Source of the DNA: JAHQVK01 sp036788295
GTDB taxonomy: Bacteria > Myxococcota > Kuafuiibacteriia > Kuafuiibacteriales > Kuafuiibacteriaceae
DNA length: 64,000 nt
Direction: 5' to 3'
Assembly: GCA_036788295.1 (NCBI GenBank)
Contig: DAIQNR010000010.1
Coordinates: 41,288-105,287, forward strand
Position 1 is the first letter of the stretch; each line of letters starts with the position of its first letter. Under the pieces are notes generated by a model that ran no database searches, was not told where the DNA came from, and worked only from the letters and a program-made list of their open reading frames with translations. Below, one piece after another: positions 1 through 9,228 of the stretch. Made by a program: the position numbers and the translations under genes.

Positions 1-1723
1 CGAACAGCCTCGAGACGCGCTGGAAGATGGTCCTTGCCTGGTCGGGCTGCACGCCTTCGGGGAGCTCCGAATCGTATCGCGCTCGCTGGGCGGTGGCGCT
101 GCCGAGGACCAGCTCTTCGAGCCGGGCTCCGCCGGACGGAAACTGCAGGGTGACTGGCCGAACCCGGTTGTCCGCGAACGCCGCCGCCGCCGCCGCCGGG
201 AGCGCGGTCGCGCCCTGGGCGACCAGGTGAACCCGCTGGCGGTCCAGCGTGATCATGTTGGCATCCCAGGCGGACTCCCGCTGCCGAACCGAGGCGACCA
301 CATGGAGGATCTCGAGCATCGCTGCGATCTGGGTGTCCCTCAGCTGCAGCGGGTCCCCGGGGAAGAATCCCACCCCGGAGTCGTCGGGGATCCCGTCGGG
401 TGAGTTCTCGGCGAGCTCCGGGTTGCCGTTGTTCCTCCGGATGTCGACGAGCGACGCGACCTCGGCTTCGCTCCGGTTCTCCGTGCACTGTCCGTCGGCG
501 CCGGGAGATCGGTCACCGTGGCACCGAAGCTCGATGGCGAGCGCGGAACCGCGAGGCCCCCCGCCCATCGCATCCGCGAGCGCCCGGGCGTCGAGACGGG
601 ACCGACCGAAGCCCACCACCTGGACCGCCACCGGATACAGGCCCCCATCGGGCGCGTTCCGAGGGATCGACAGCAGGAACGGGATCGCGACCGTCTCGGC
701 GTTTCGGTCCCAATCGGCGCGCATGCGGAGGTCCTCGCCAAGGAGGCGGGGGGCCAGGATGCGTCCGCGAACGAAGCTGCCCACGTTGGGGTAGGCCTGG
801 GCGGGCACCCCCGGACCAAAGATCTCGGCCGGGGGAATGCCTCGGCGGTCCACTTGAATCTCGTAGCGGTAGGTTCCGGCCGCGATCGCCGCGTCGTAGC
901 GGGCCACCAGCCGGGGGAGCAAGTCGGCGCCGACGTCGGTGGTGAAGACGTGGACCGAGACGATGTCGCCGGCGCGGATGGGCGGCGTTGCCGACGCGAG
1001 CACGGCCAACGCGGGCCGAAGCTGGGTTCGCATCCGCTCGAGCCGCGCGGCACCGGCGTCGTCGAGGCCTTCGAAGGCCGAGGCCTCCACCGGCGCTGCT
1101 CCGACCAGCGCCGTGACCGCCGGGTGGGGTCCGAGCGGCCCGCCGTCGATGTCGCGGAGCGCTCGGGTGGCGACGACCACATGGGCCCGCCCGGGGTTCA
1201 GCCTCCGGGCCGGGAGCAGCGCTGCCCCTCCGGCGGACACCTGGGCTTCGAACGGCACCGTCCGCCACCCGGCCCCGGCAGTGGAGGTCCCGGTTTGTTC
1301 GAGGAGGACGAAGGGGACGAGGCCGGTCGCATCTCCCCCTTGCAGGGCGAAGCTGACCGTCGAGGACAGCGAGGCCACCTGCAGGTCGGACTCGAACGGG
1401 AGAAAGATCTCGGGATCGACCGGCGCTCGCTCCTCTCGGGCGACTCGGGCGTCCACCGCATCGACCGGGTCGGTTGGCAGGGGGCAGGCGGCCCGTTCGG
1501 TTCGCCCGTTTCCGTCGAAGAACAGGTCGGTCGGGCGGGGCACGCGACCCGAGCACGGGTCGGTGGCGTCGAACTCCACCGTCGCCGGCGGCGGCGGTTC
1601 GACGACCGGCGGTTCTTCCTCCTCCCCGCCGCAGCCGGCGAGGGCCACCACCGCGACGCAGACCGAGGTCCACGACGAGGCGCGCGAGAAAAAGGGGCGG
1701 AGAGGAGCATGGAGCGAGCGCAT
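1..1723 (-). CDS. Hydrolase-fold lipoprotein with degenerate active site (partial)
   Basis: The frame starts at ATG 1723 and runs off the left edge without a stop, giving about 574 residues. The N-terminus is a lipoprotein signal ending in LAGC followed by a Gly/Glu-rich stretch. Residues about 40-230 resemble the N-terminal Ig-like region of the lipase at 3201-6296 (a PRPTDLFFDG segment, then ATRALRDIDG). The second half aligns by pattern with that lipase's alpha/beta hydrolase domain: PVAVQVVGFG corresponds to PVVVFQHGLG, and RCHGDRS to PFHGARA. The nucleophile elbow, GQSLGG in the lipase, reads AQGATA here with Gly505 at the serine position. It lies 173 bases downstream of the fadL-like gene on the same strand. 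The relationship is my inference; a catalytically dead paralogue is the simplest reading. Confidence 0.72.
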   Translation of the reverse strand, partial: MRSLHAPLRPFFSRASSWTSVCVAVVALAGCGGEEEEPPVVEPPPPATVEFDATDPCSGRVPRPTDLFFDGNGRTERAACPLPTDPVDAVDARVAREERAPVDPEIFLPFESDLQVASLSSTVSFALQGGDATGLVPFVLLEQTGTSTAGAGWRTVPFEAQVSAGGAALLPARRLNPGRAHVVVATRALRDIDGGPLGPHPAVTALVGAAPVEASAFEGLDDAGAARLERMRTQLRPALAVLASATPPIRAGDIVSVHVFTTDVGADLLPRLVARYDAAIAAGTYRYEIQVDRRGIPPAEIFGPGVPAQAYPNVGSFVRGRILAPRLLGEDLRMRADWDRNAETVAIPFLLSIPRNAPDGGLYPVAVQVVGFGRSRLDARALADAMGGGPRGSALAIELRCHGDRSPGADGQCTENRSEAEVASLVDIRRNNGNPELAENSPDGIPDDSGVGFFPGDPLQLRDTQIAAMLEILHVVASVRQRESAWDANMITLDRQRVHLVAQGATALPAAAAAAFADNRVRPVTLQFPSGGARLEELVLGSATAQRARYDSELPEGVQPDQARTIFQRVSRLF

Positions 1724-1896
1724 GGCGGCGACCGGGGCGGACGCCTTCGGCCCGCCTCCCAAAAGACATACCGCAGTTCGGCCGCCGTGGGTGGGGGGAA
1801 GTGGACCGATGGGCGAAGCGGCCAGCGACGCGGGCCCCACGCGGAGGCAGGGCGCGCTCGGAGCGCACCGGCACGCGCGCCGCGCCGTTCGCTGCT

Positions 1897-3186
1897 CTAG
1901 ATGCGAACGCCGATGGAGAGGCCGGCGACGTGGGCGAAGCCGCCCTCGAAGGTGCCGCCGGTGGGGAGGTTGACGTTCCTGGCGCCGTCGATCTCTCGCT
2001 CCATCAGCCACAGGGCCATGTAGCCGAGGTCGGCCCGCACCGGGCCGAAGTCGTAGCCCATGCCGAACGAGCCGTAGAGCCGGTCGTTGTCGGTCAGGGT
2101 GAAGTCGGCCGTGGTCTGGGGCACCGGGCTGATGTCGTAGCCCCCGCCGACTCGGAGGGCCAGGTCACCGAGCCGGTACTCCACCCCGAGCCGGAACAGA
2201 GGCGAGTTCTCCCAGTTTCGGGGCGACGCCGACGACGGGCTCGGCCGCCCGGTGTCGAAGTTGAGCCGAAGCTCGTCGTAGCTCTCCCACAGCGTGAGCT
2301 GCGCCCCGAGCTCGATGGTGATCGGTCCCTGCTCCCAGCCCACCCCGAGCCCGAAGGTGTGGGGGATCGTGATGTCGCCGCTCCCCCGCTGGTCGGGGAA
2401 GTTCTCGCGCACCGAGAGCGGAGTGCCGTCGGGGAGGGTGAACTTGGCCTCGCCGTCGAACGACAGATCCACCGCCGACTTGAACACGAAGCCGAGCCGA
2501 AGGTGCTCGATGAGGTTCACATGCACCCCGGCGCTCGCCCCCACGCCGAACGCCGAGCCGGAGACCTCGACCAGCGATCCCTCTGCGAACAGGGGGGCCT
2601 GGGTGTCGGCCGCACCGAGCTCCCGGCGGAGCAGAAGGGTCGCTGGGACGAGCGACACTCCGACCGCAACCGAGACCATCTCGTTCAGCTTCAGAGCGAC
2701 GGTCGGGGTGAAGTAGAACGTGCGCAGGGCGAGCTCCCGGATCTGGGTGCGGCCCACGAACTCATCCGGGTTCTCCCACTGGATGCCGCTGCCGTAGGGC
2801 AGATAGAAGCCGAGCCCGATGAACGCTTTGTCCGAGAGCTGGCGGGCGGCGTACACGTACGGGACCACGACCGGGTCGGTGACCAGGTTCTCGGTCCGGT
2901 TCGCGCCCGGGGTTGGGTTGGTACCGGGCAGGCCCGGTCCGACGTAGGTCCCGTGGGGGACGATGAGGCTCGTCCCCGCCTGAAACTCGGTCCCTTGGAT
3001 CCGGGTCAGACCCGCCGGGTTGTGAAAGATTGCCGACGGATCCTTCACCGTGGCCACCACCGAGCTGGCCATGCCGGTGTTGAGGGCCGAGTGCTCGTTG
3101 ATTTGAAACCCGGCGGCCCACGCCGGAGCGCCGAAGCCGAGGGTGACAGCGGCCACCGCGAGGCGGCAAAAACGGGATGACATCAT
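1897..3186 (-). CDS. fadL: FadL/OmpP1-type outer-membrane long-chain fatty acid channel
   Basis: This 429-residue protein has a signal peptide ending AWA followed by the GFQINEHSA start of mature FadL-family proteins. The N-terminal hatch region carries the typical ASS...DPSAIFHNPAGLTRI segment. The rest is rich in alternating beta-strand pattern, as expected for a 14-strand barrel, and it ends in a short strand closing with Ile. The length is normal for the family (E. coli FadL is about 420). It starts 14 bases after the stop of the lipase lipoprotein on the same strand, so the two are almost certainly co-transcribed. Role inferred: uptake of fatty acids released at the surface by the lipase. 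Individual family members can also take hydrophobic compounds other than fatty acids. Confidence 0.9.
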   Translation of the reverse strand: MMSSRFCRLAVAAVTLGFGAPAWAAGFQINEHSALNTGMASSVVATVKDPSAIFHNPAGLTRIQGTEFQAGTSLIVPHGTYVGPGLPGTNPTPGANRTENLVTDPVVVPYVYAARQLSDKAFIGLGFYLPYGSGIQWENPDEFVGRTQIRELALRTFYFTPTVALKLNEMVSVAVGVSLVPATLLLRRELGAADTQAPLFAEGSLVEVSGSAFGVGASAGVHVNLIEHLRLGFVFKSAVDLSFDGEAKFTLPDGTPLSVRENFPDQRGSGDITIPHTFGLGVGWEQGPITIELGAQLTLWESYDELRLNFDTGRPSPSSASPRNWENSPLFRLGVEYRLGDLALRVGGGYDISPVPQTTADFTLTDNDRLYGSFGMGYDFGPVRADLGYMALWLMEREIDGARNVNLPTGGTFEGGFAHVAGLSIGVRI

Positions 3187-3200
3187 CTGGGGCTCCTCCC

Positions 3201-6200
3201 TCAGTTCCCGCAGGGGTTCTGGCAGTTGATCATGCCGCCGAGCAGGCTCATGGGTAGCTGGTCAGCGACGGTCATGCCGGCCGAGTTGACGAAAGCGGCG
3301 GCCTGCTGCTGAGCGCCGAAGGTCGCGCACAAAGCTTCCTGCGGGCAGCGCCCGCACGAGGGCTGAAGCAGGAAGCCGTGGCAGCCGCCGCCGGTCTCGG
3401 CGCCGGGCCGCCCGGTGAAATCGTAGGTCTGAAACCGCCGGTCCCCGCCGGCGAGATCGAAGCCGTAGGCGTTCGCGAGTCGGAGGGTCGAGGGGTTGTG
3501 CACCACCGGGTCGGGGCGGCTCATCTGCAAGAGCAGGCGGTTGGTCCCGAGCGGTTCGGGCCGCATGGGAAGCTGCTGAATGACCCCGACCGAGTTGCCG
3601 TTCGGGTCCCCGGGCTCGGTCACCCACTGCGCGAGCAGGAGGAAGGTCCGAAACAAGGGGGTGTCCTGGCAGCCGAGGGCCGGGTTGAGCGGGTCCTCGA
3701 GCATGCAGACCCCCGCTTGGGCGAGGCCGAGCCACAGCGGAGCGCTGATGGTGGGGACCGTGTTCTGGAGGACGTCGATGATGTTGCCCCCAGCGACGTT
3801 CAGCACCGCCGCGTCGAGCTCGGCCGGGCTGACATAGGCGGCGAGGTTTCCACCCGCGATCCCTCCGAGCGACTGGCCCACATAGCCAACGCGGGTGCCG
3901 TCGAGGTCGCCGATGAGCGACATGGCCATGCCCGCGTCCTGGCGGAGCGTTCGGAGCAGGGCGAGCTGATCCACGGTCGCCTGGCGGAAGTTGTCCCTGA
4001 CCCCGAAGATGTTGGGGCTGAGAAAGCCGGTCCCGGAGCTGTCCTGGCGACCGTCGCAGCCGCCCATGCACATCCCGTTGGCCGGATTGCAGGTGACCGC
4101 AGCCGGATCGATGTCGGTGCAGGGCACGCCGGTGTCGTTGTTGGCGATGTCGCTCGCCCGCGCGCCGTGAAACGGCATGTCCATCACGACGGTGGCCCAT
4201 CCGGCGCGGGCGAAGGTCCCGGCGATGAAGAGGCCGCTCTCTTTGGCCTGACCGAGCCCGTGCTGGAACACCACGACCGGCCATCCGGCCGCCGGCGGGG
4301 TCCCCGCTGGGGTGATCACCCAGACCGGGACGTAGCTGACCCTCGGCATCATCACCGTCGGGGGCGTGAAGCTGCCGGCGGTGAAGGGGTTTCCTGCCGT
4401 AGCCTGGTAGGTTCGAAGGAGATGGAGCCGGGCGCGGCCGATCCCGGTCGCGAACAGCGCGATCTGGGCCGGGTCGGAGAGGCCCATGAGCGCGGCCACC
4501 GTCGCCGTCCCGACCACGTCCACCTCGGTGGGAAGGAGGCGAACCCCAGCGTTCGGAGGCAGCAGCTCGTATTGGGGCAGCGCCGCCTTCATCGCGTCGA
4601 CGACGTCGGTGATGGACTGGGCTTTGTACGTGAAGGCCATCGCCAGTTCGGTCCGGGGGACCGGCGGAGTCAGCCCCTCGAGGGGGCGAAACGCCTCTTG
4701 CCACCTTGGGCGGGCGAGGCCGACCTCGAGCGCGGTGGCGGTGGCGATGACCTGCTCGGGCGGGGCGAGCGAGCCGGTCGAGGCCAGGGTCGAGCACTGA
4801 AGGAGCGGCTCGATGGCCGGGTTCACCTGCCCGTCGGCGATCAGGGGCTCAGGGCTTTTCAGGAAGTTGAACGTCTGCGAGGCGGCGATCGGCTGCCCGT
4901 CGGTGTCCCGCACTCGGGTCGTCACCCCCACGGCGTAGCGGGTGTTCGGCCGGAGCGGCCGGGTCGGAACCACGACGAGCTGCGGGGCCTCGTCGCCTCG
5001 AGCCGGCACGGCGAGCGCCGCGATCGGGGCCAAATCCCCAGTGGGCATTCCCATCGCGTCGAGCTCGGCCATCAGCACGTTGCCGGGAAGCGACTCGGGG
5101 TCGATGGGCTGGCTCACCTGCATGACGATCGGGGTCGTGAGCCCAAAGCCGTTCAGGGTGTTGGCGGCGGTCAGCACCGAAGCCAGCGTCCCAGTGAGGC
5201 CCTCCGTGGGGAAGTTCACCCTGAGGCCTCCGGGGACCTCCGCGGGGATGGTCAGCAGCTGGTCGTTGGGCAGCGGGAAGCGAACGTCGGTGGGGAAGCT
5301 GGTGCCCGCGGGGTCGAAGACGACCACGGACGGCTGGCGTCCCGGCGGATCGCCGGTCCTCCAGGTGTTGATCATCACCACCTCGCTGCGGTCCGCGATG
5401 AGACCCGAGCCGAGCAGGGCCGAGACCGAGCCGTTGACGAATTGGTACAGGCCAAACAGCGAGCGCCCACTCGAGGCGAAGGCTGCGTTCAACTGGGCCC
5501 GCTCTTCGGAGTTGAGCGAGTCCGCGGTCCGGCCCGGGAACAGGCCCGCCAGCACCGAGCCCTGGACGTTGGCCCGAAGCAAAGGGTCGAGGATCTGCCC
5601 GTCTTCGGCCACCGGGGCGGTCTCGTTGTTCAGCAGGTAGAACAGCGCGCTCGGCTCGATCTCCCGTGGTCCGCCGCCTTCTTGCCTGGGGCTGCCGCGA
5701 AGGGCGGTGGTCGCGACCGCGATGTAGCTGGTCCCTGGCTCGAGCGGCCCGTTCCGGGGTCTCAGGACCACGTTGGTGGCCTCAGGCCCCCACGCCGCGG
5801 TCACGTCGGCCGCGGTGAAGGTCCGGGGCGGCATCGTGTTGTTGCCGCCCTCTTGGCATGCAGCGGGCGGGAGCGGCCGAGGGGCCTGCTCGACCTCGAC
5901 CTCGACCTCGGTCAGCCCCATCTCCCCTACCTGAAACAGCCTCAGGCCGGCGCCGACGGTGTCCATGACCAGCGGGGCGGAGAAGTTGAACGTGGGAAAG
6001 AGCGTGGTGGGCCAGCCGCCCTCGACGAACTGCAGGCACTGCGATTCGGTGGGCAGCTGGCACGGCGCTGGCCGGACCGCGTCCTTGTTGATCGTCCCGT
6101 CTGGGTTTTGGGCCAGCGCCGTCGGCGACGGTATGAGCCGCAGCTGCGGGATCGGGTTGGTCGGATCGAACTGCGCGACCACCACCGAATCGGACGGTGG

Positions 6201-6296
6201 CAACTCCACGAGCTCGCCGAGGTCGGGCGCGCACGCGCCGACCACGAGCAAAGCCATCCCTCCGCGGTACGCGGACCGGGGACGCAACTTCCACAT
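3201..6296 (-). CDS. VolA-like surface lipase/lysophospholipase lipoprotein
   Basis: The start is ATG 6296, preceded by AGGAGGAG at good spacing; an upstream in-frame extension is Arg/Pro-rich and unlikely. The 1031-residue product has a lipobox ending VVGAC. Residues about 40-640 hold the Ig/SbsA-like N-terminal region of extracellular Pla-1/cef-type lipases (repeated ALRPNTRYAVGVTT-type strands). The alpha/beta hydrolase domain has the oxyanion region FQHGLGQ, a PFHGAR strand, the nucleophile elbow GQSLGG with Ser809, and a Cys-rich C-terminus containing CHGF, a candidate for the catalytic His. In Vibrio the lysophospholipase VolA is a surface lipoprotein made with FadL; the same pairing is seen here. 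Substrate is inferred, not shown. Confidence 0.82.
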   Translation of the reverse strand: MWKLRPRSAYRGGMALLVVGACAPDLGELVELPPSDSVVVAQFDPTNPIPQLRLIPSPTALAQNPDGTINKDAVRPAPCQLPTESQCLQFVEGGWPTTLFPTFNFSAPLVMDTVGAGLRLFQVGEMGLTEVEVEVEQAPRPLPPAACQEGGNNTMPPRTFTAADVTAAWGPEATNVVLRPRNGPLEPGTSYIAVATTALRGSPRQEGGGPREIEPSALFYLLNNETAPVAEDGQILDPLLRANVQGSVLAGLFPGRTADSLNSEERAQLNAAFASSGRSLFGLYQFVNGSVSALLGSGLIADRSEVVMINTWRTGDPPGRQPSVVVFDPAGTSFPTDVRFPLPNDQLLTIPAEVPGGLRVNFPTEGLTGTLASVLTAANTLNGFGLTTPIVMQVSQPIDPESLPGNVLMAELDAMGMPTGDLAPIAALAVPARGDEAPQLVVVPTRPLRPNTRYAVGVTTRVRDTDGQPIAASQTFNFLKSPEPLIADGQVNPAIEPLLQCSTLASTGSLAPPEQVIATATALEVGLARPRWQEAFRPLEGLTPPVPRTELAMAFTYKAQSITDVVDAMKAALPQYELLPPNAGVRLLPTEVDVVGTATVAALMGLSDPAQIALFATGIGRARLHLLRTYQATAGNPFTAGSFTPPTVMMPRVSYVPVWVITPAGTPPAAGWPVVVFQHGLGQAKESGLFIAGTFARAGWATVVMDMPFHGARASDIANNDTGVPCTDIDPAAVTCNPANGMCMGGCDGRQDSSGTGFLSPNIFGVRDNFRQATVDQLALLRTLRQDAGMAMSLIGDLDGTRVGYVGQSLGGIAGGNLAAYVSPAELDAAVLNVAGGNIIDVLQNTVPTISAPLWLGLAQAGVCMLEDPLNPALGCQDTPLFRTFLLLAQWVTEPGDPNGNSVGVIQQLPMRPEPLGTNRLLLQMSRPDPVVHNPSTLRLANAYGFDLAGGDRRFQTYDFTGRPGAETGGGCHGFLLQPSCGRCPQEALCATFGAQQQAAAFVNSAGMTVADQLPMSLLGGMINCQNPCGN

Positions 6297-6473
6297 GTCG
6301 AGACTCCTCCTCCTGCGTCGCCCTCCGGGCGGGGGCCCCCAGGACCCTCGTGCTCGAAGGCCCTCCCGACTGCGGGACGGACCGGTGCGGCGCGACGTAA
6401 GGGGTGGCACTAGCACGAGTGATGGAGCCTGGGTAGGCCCCCATCGGGAGGTGTCGGATAACCTCCGCTCGGA
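6297..6473. other. Gap upstream of the lipase lipoprotein
   Basis: These 177 bases separate the DUF3108 gene from the lipase gene on the same strand. The lipase ribosome binding site AGGAGGAG sits at its left end. No convincing promoter or terminator was found, so it is open whether the DUF3108 gene belongs to the same transcript. Confidence 0.4.
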
Positions 6474-7253
6474 TCAGCTCGGCCGGCCTGGATGCCAGCG
6501 AATCAGCCGAGCCCGGCCCGTGTACTTGCCCTGCCGCATCTCGAACGCGAGCGGAGGGCGGCCGGGCTGGTCGCCGAGCAGGACGTCGATCTCGATCGGC
6601 GAGGACGTCCCCAGCCGGGTGAAGGTGGTTCGGATCCGGTGCGCCGGCTTGGGACCGACCGGGGTCTCGACCGCCTCCTTGGCCATCACCTCGGCTTCGA
6701 CCCGCCACAGCCGGCGGGTGGACAGGACGTCCTGGCAAGCGACGATCCCCGTCTCGAGCGGCAAGCTGCGGGCGATGTGGAGCAGAGAGAGGCCGTCGAG
6801 GAGGGCGTGCTCTCCGGCGAACACCTGCTGGCCCTCCCGTCCCAAGAACCGATACGCGGTCTCCACTTTCCGGCCGTCTTCGATGAAACGAACCCGCTCC
6901 CATCGCTCGTCTTCTCCGACGGTGCCCTCGACCTGCACTCCGATGGGGGTGAGGCTCGACGGGTCCACCATGGTCTGGTAGCGGCCCTGCACCGGTTTGA
7001 CCGCGGAGACGAAGGCGTTGGTGCGGATCCGCCCGAACAGCGGGATCGCGGCGGTCCCGCCGTTTTTCTGCACGTCCCCGACCGACAGCTCGAGGCGACC
7101 CATGTAGGCCCCCTCGAGCGTCAGCTCGTACTCGAGGCGCTCCCCGGTCCGCAGCCCCGGCTTGGCGCCGAGGCCGGCGACGCCCAGGCAGGGCCCGGCG
7201 TGGGCGGCCCCCGCGAACAGGAGGATGGCGAGGACCGCCAGGGACTTGGACAT
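6474..7253 (-). CDS. DUF3108-family exported protein
   Basis: ATG 7253 is chosen because it opens a clear signal peptide, KSLAVLAILLFAGAAHA; the longer frame upstream is Arg/Pro-rich. The mature protein of about 240 residues starts near GLRTGERLEYELTLEGAYMG, the characteristic opening of DUF3108 proteins (LRxGExLxYxVxxxGxxxG). It continues with beta-rich sequence including a VDPSSLTPIGVQVEG segment typical of the family. DUF3108 proteins are exported and usually of unknown function; some are linked to lipoprotein or outer-membrane transport. It precedes the lipase-fadL genes on the same strand with a 177-base gap. Confidence 0.72.
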   Translation of the reverse strand: MSKSLAVLAILLFAGAAHAGPCLGVAGLGAKPGLRTGERLEYELTLEGAYMGRLELSVGDVQKNGGTAAIPLFGRIRTNAFVSAVKPVQGRYQTMVDPSSLTPIGVQVEGTVGEDERWERVRFIEDGRKVETAYRFLGREGQQVFAGEHALLDGLSLLHIARSLPLETGIVACQDVLSTRRLWRVEAEVMAKEAVETPVGPKPAHRIRTTFTRLGTSSPIEIDVLLGDQPGRPPLAFEMRQGKYTGRARLIRWHPGRPS

Positions 7254-7306
7254 GACCAGAAGACGTCCTAGCACGGGGGAGGAAGCCGTGGGCTCAATGG
7301 CAGACG

Positions 7307-8164
7307 GTGGGCGCGACATGGACGGTGGACGCCGGGCGGGGCCTGGCATTTCATCGGTCTGCCCGGCGTGCGCGCGCCCACACGGCATCGAAGGTGGTGA
7401 GGTCGAAGGTGAGCGTCGAGCGGCCAAACCGGCCAAACGGGAAACATGAGAGGCCGGCCGAGGCGCCGCCCCGTGGGGGGGGCGACGACCGTCCGGCCGA
7501 GGCCGGACCCGAGATCGCACCGGGCCGCGAAGGCGCCATCGCCAGCGCTGCGGTCCTGGTCGGGCTCGGCTTGGTGAAGCACGTCGCGGCTTGGGTGCCG
7601 CCGGCGGCCACCGTGCTCTACACCGCGGCCGTCGGCGCCCAGCTCTACTGGCCGCTGCGCCGGGTCGGCGGGGGAGGGGTGAGCTCGGACAGCCTCGGGC
7701 TCCATCGAAGGGGTCTGCTTCGGGAGCTCGCCGTGCTCTCGGTGGTGGCGGCGCTGACGGCGGGGCTCTATGGGATGGCCTACCACGGGCTCCAGGCCCA
7801 GGCCGGCCGGAGCTTCGCGTTCGCTTGGCCCCACCAGTTCGGGCGGCTCGCGCTCGACCACTTCGTCGTAGCGCTCGCCGAAGAGGTGTTCTTTCGGGGG
7901 TACCTCCAGGAGCGCCTCGAGCGGTGGCGTCCGTCCAAACGCCGGGTCCTCGGCGCGCCGTTCGGGACCGCTGTGGTGCTGACGAGCGTGGTCTTCGCCT
8001 TCGCCCATTTCGTCGGGGAGTACCAGCCGGCGCGGCTCCTGACGTTTTTTCCGAGCCTCGTGTTCGGGTGGCTGCGGGCCAGGGGAGACAGCCTCGTTGC
8101 CCCCATCGGGTACCACTGGTTTTGCAACCTCCTCGCGGCCACGCTGCACGCCAGTCACCGCTGA
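7307..8164 (+). CDS. CPBP-family intramembrane glutamic protease
   Basis: The C-terminal 200 residues form a hydrophobic multi-helix protein with the three CPBP (CAAX protease/bacteriocin-processing) motifs: EEVFFRG (EExxxR), a FAFAHF segment, and YHWFCN close to the C-terminus. The family includes Rce1-like and myxosortase-type processing proteases. The start is uncertain: the GTG at 7307 adds about 75 Arg/Pro-rich residues before the first helix, and GTG codons at 7394, 7397 and 7409 are alternatives. The gene is divergent from the DUF3108 gene and its stop overlaps the stop of the CAP gene by 10 bases. A link to the MYXO-CTERM-like tail at the right edge is possible but not shown. Confidence 0.8.
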   Translation: MGATWTVDAGRGLAFHRSARRARAHTASKVVRSKVSVERPNRPNGKHERPAEAPPRGGGDDRPAEAGPEIAPGREGAIASAAVLVGLGLVKHVAAWVPPAATVLYTAAVGAQLYWPLRRVGGGGVSSDSLGLHRRGLLRELAVLSVVAALTAGLYGMAYHGLQAQAGRSFAFAWPHQFGRLALDHFVVALAEEVFFRGYLQERLERWRPSKRRVLGAPFGTAVVLTSVVFAFAHFVGEYQPARLLTFFPSLVFGWLRARGDSLVAPIGYHWFCNLLAATLHASHR

Positions 8165-9228
8165 GACCCGATCAGCACCACCACGCACCCGGTCCGGTCC
8201 CGCCGATCGACCCCGATGCCGACGTGGGTCGCGGTCGGCTCGAGCAGCGCGGCGAGGTGGGCCGGGCTCGCCTCGAGGTTCGAGAGCGCCCGCTCGAGCG
8301 GCGCGGCGAGGGCCACGGCCTCCGCGACCGGTCCGAGGAAGCCTCCGGCCCGGGCTCGCTCCTGCGGACCGGGGCCTCCCGGCGTGCGGTGGGTGGCCCA
8401 CCCGGCGCTGCACACCGCGGCCGCGTGGCCGGCCGCGGCCGCGTCCAGCTTCGGTTCCGGCTCGAGCGGCGCTCGATCGTGGCGCTCTCGCAGGCCGGCC
8501 AGCCACCGAGCGGGCGTCGTCGCCAGCGGTGGGGCGGCCCGGACCGGCACGGAAGATACGGAGTCGTCGTCGATCTTCAGCCGGGCGACCCAGGCGACCT
8601 CGGGCCCAAGACCGACGTCGGCGGTCAGCTGGACCGTCCATCGGCCGGCGGGGACGTTTTCGACCTCGAAGGAGAAGGCGCCATCCCGTTGGTCGACCGG
8701 GACCCGGCTCGGGGTGGCCGAGCACGGGCTCTCCTTTGGGCACGGCCCGAGCGCCCACGCCGACAGCCGCGCCGACGGAACGCTGACACCCCGGACCGTG
8801 AGGCGTCCGGGCGGTGACAGCGTCGGGGCGCCGACGTCAGCGAGCCGACGCCCGAACAAGGCGACCAGTCCGCGGGGGCCGTCGGCGAGACCAAAGTGGG
8901 TGAACCCGGCGCTTCGGTCGTAGCGGGGGCTCTCCTCGAGCAGAAGACGGATCCGCGCCGCTCGGCTGGCGCCGAGCGCGGAGAACGGCTTCAGCCGAGC
9001 GAGAGCGAGACCCTGCTGGGCGAGCAGTCGGTCCACGGCGTCCCGATTGGCGGTCTCGAAACGGCCGAGGACCGACGCGAGGTGCTGCTCGGCCGCGACG
9101 TCGAGGCCTCGGTCGGTGGACAGTCCGGTCAAATGGGCGACCTGTCCGCGGATCGACGCCGGCTCTTCGGCGCTGGCCGGGCGGCACGCGAGATACAGGG
9201 TCGCGAGGACCAAAAATGGGGCGTTCAT
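8155..9228 (-). CDS. Exported CAP-superfamily (SCP/PR-1-like) protein
   Basis: ATG 9228 opens a signal peptide (NAPFLVLATLYLACRPASA); the upstream part of the frame has no protein character. The 357-residue product has a central beta-rich region and a C-terminal CAP-like domain: KLDAAAAGHAA, then CSAGWATHRTPGG, a GGFLGPVAEAV segment and VGIGVDRRDRTGCVVVLIG. The AxxHxxxM-type helix, the second His segment and the final hydrophobic strand fit the cysteine-rich secretory/allergen V5 fold. Bacterial CAP proteins are secreted and mostly uncharacterised. The domain match is weaker than in textbook members, so the call rests on motif order. Confidence 0.6.
   Translation of the reverse strand: MNAPFLVLATLYLACRPASAEEPASIRGQVAHLTGLSTDRGLDVAAEQHLASVLGRFETANRDAVDRLLAQQGLALARLKPFSALGASRAARIRLLLEESPRYDRSAGFTHFGLADGPRGLVALFGRRLADVGAPTLSPPGRLTVRGVSVPSARLSAWALGPCPKESPCSATPSRVPVDQRDGAFSFEVENVPAGRWTVQLTADVGLGPEVAWVARLKIDDDSVSSVPVRAAPPLATTPARWLAGLRERHDRAPLEPEPKLDAAAAGHAAAVCSAGWATHRTPGGPGPQERARAGGFLGPVAEAVALAAPLERALSNLEASPAHLAALLEPTATHVGIGVDRRDRTGCVVVLIGSQR

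Noticed and set aside
513..1874. Arg/Pro-rich frames overlapping the first gene on both strands
   Set aside because: They have no signal, domain or codon character and arise from the high GC of the real minus-strand gene starting at 1723.
7254..7520. Extended N-terminus for the DUF3108 gene
   Set aside because: The signal peptide at 7253 is clear, and the extension is Arg/Pro-rich and overlaps the divergent gene.
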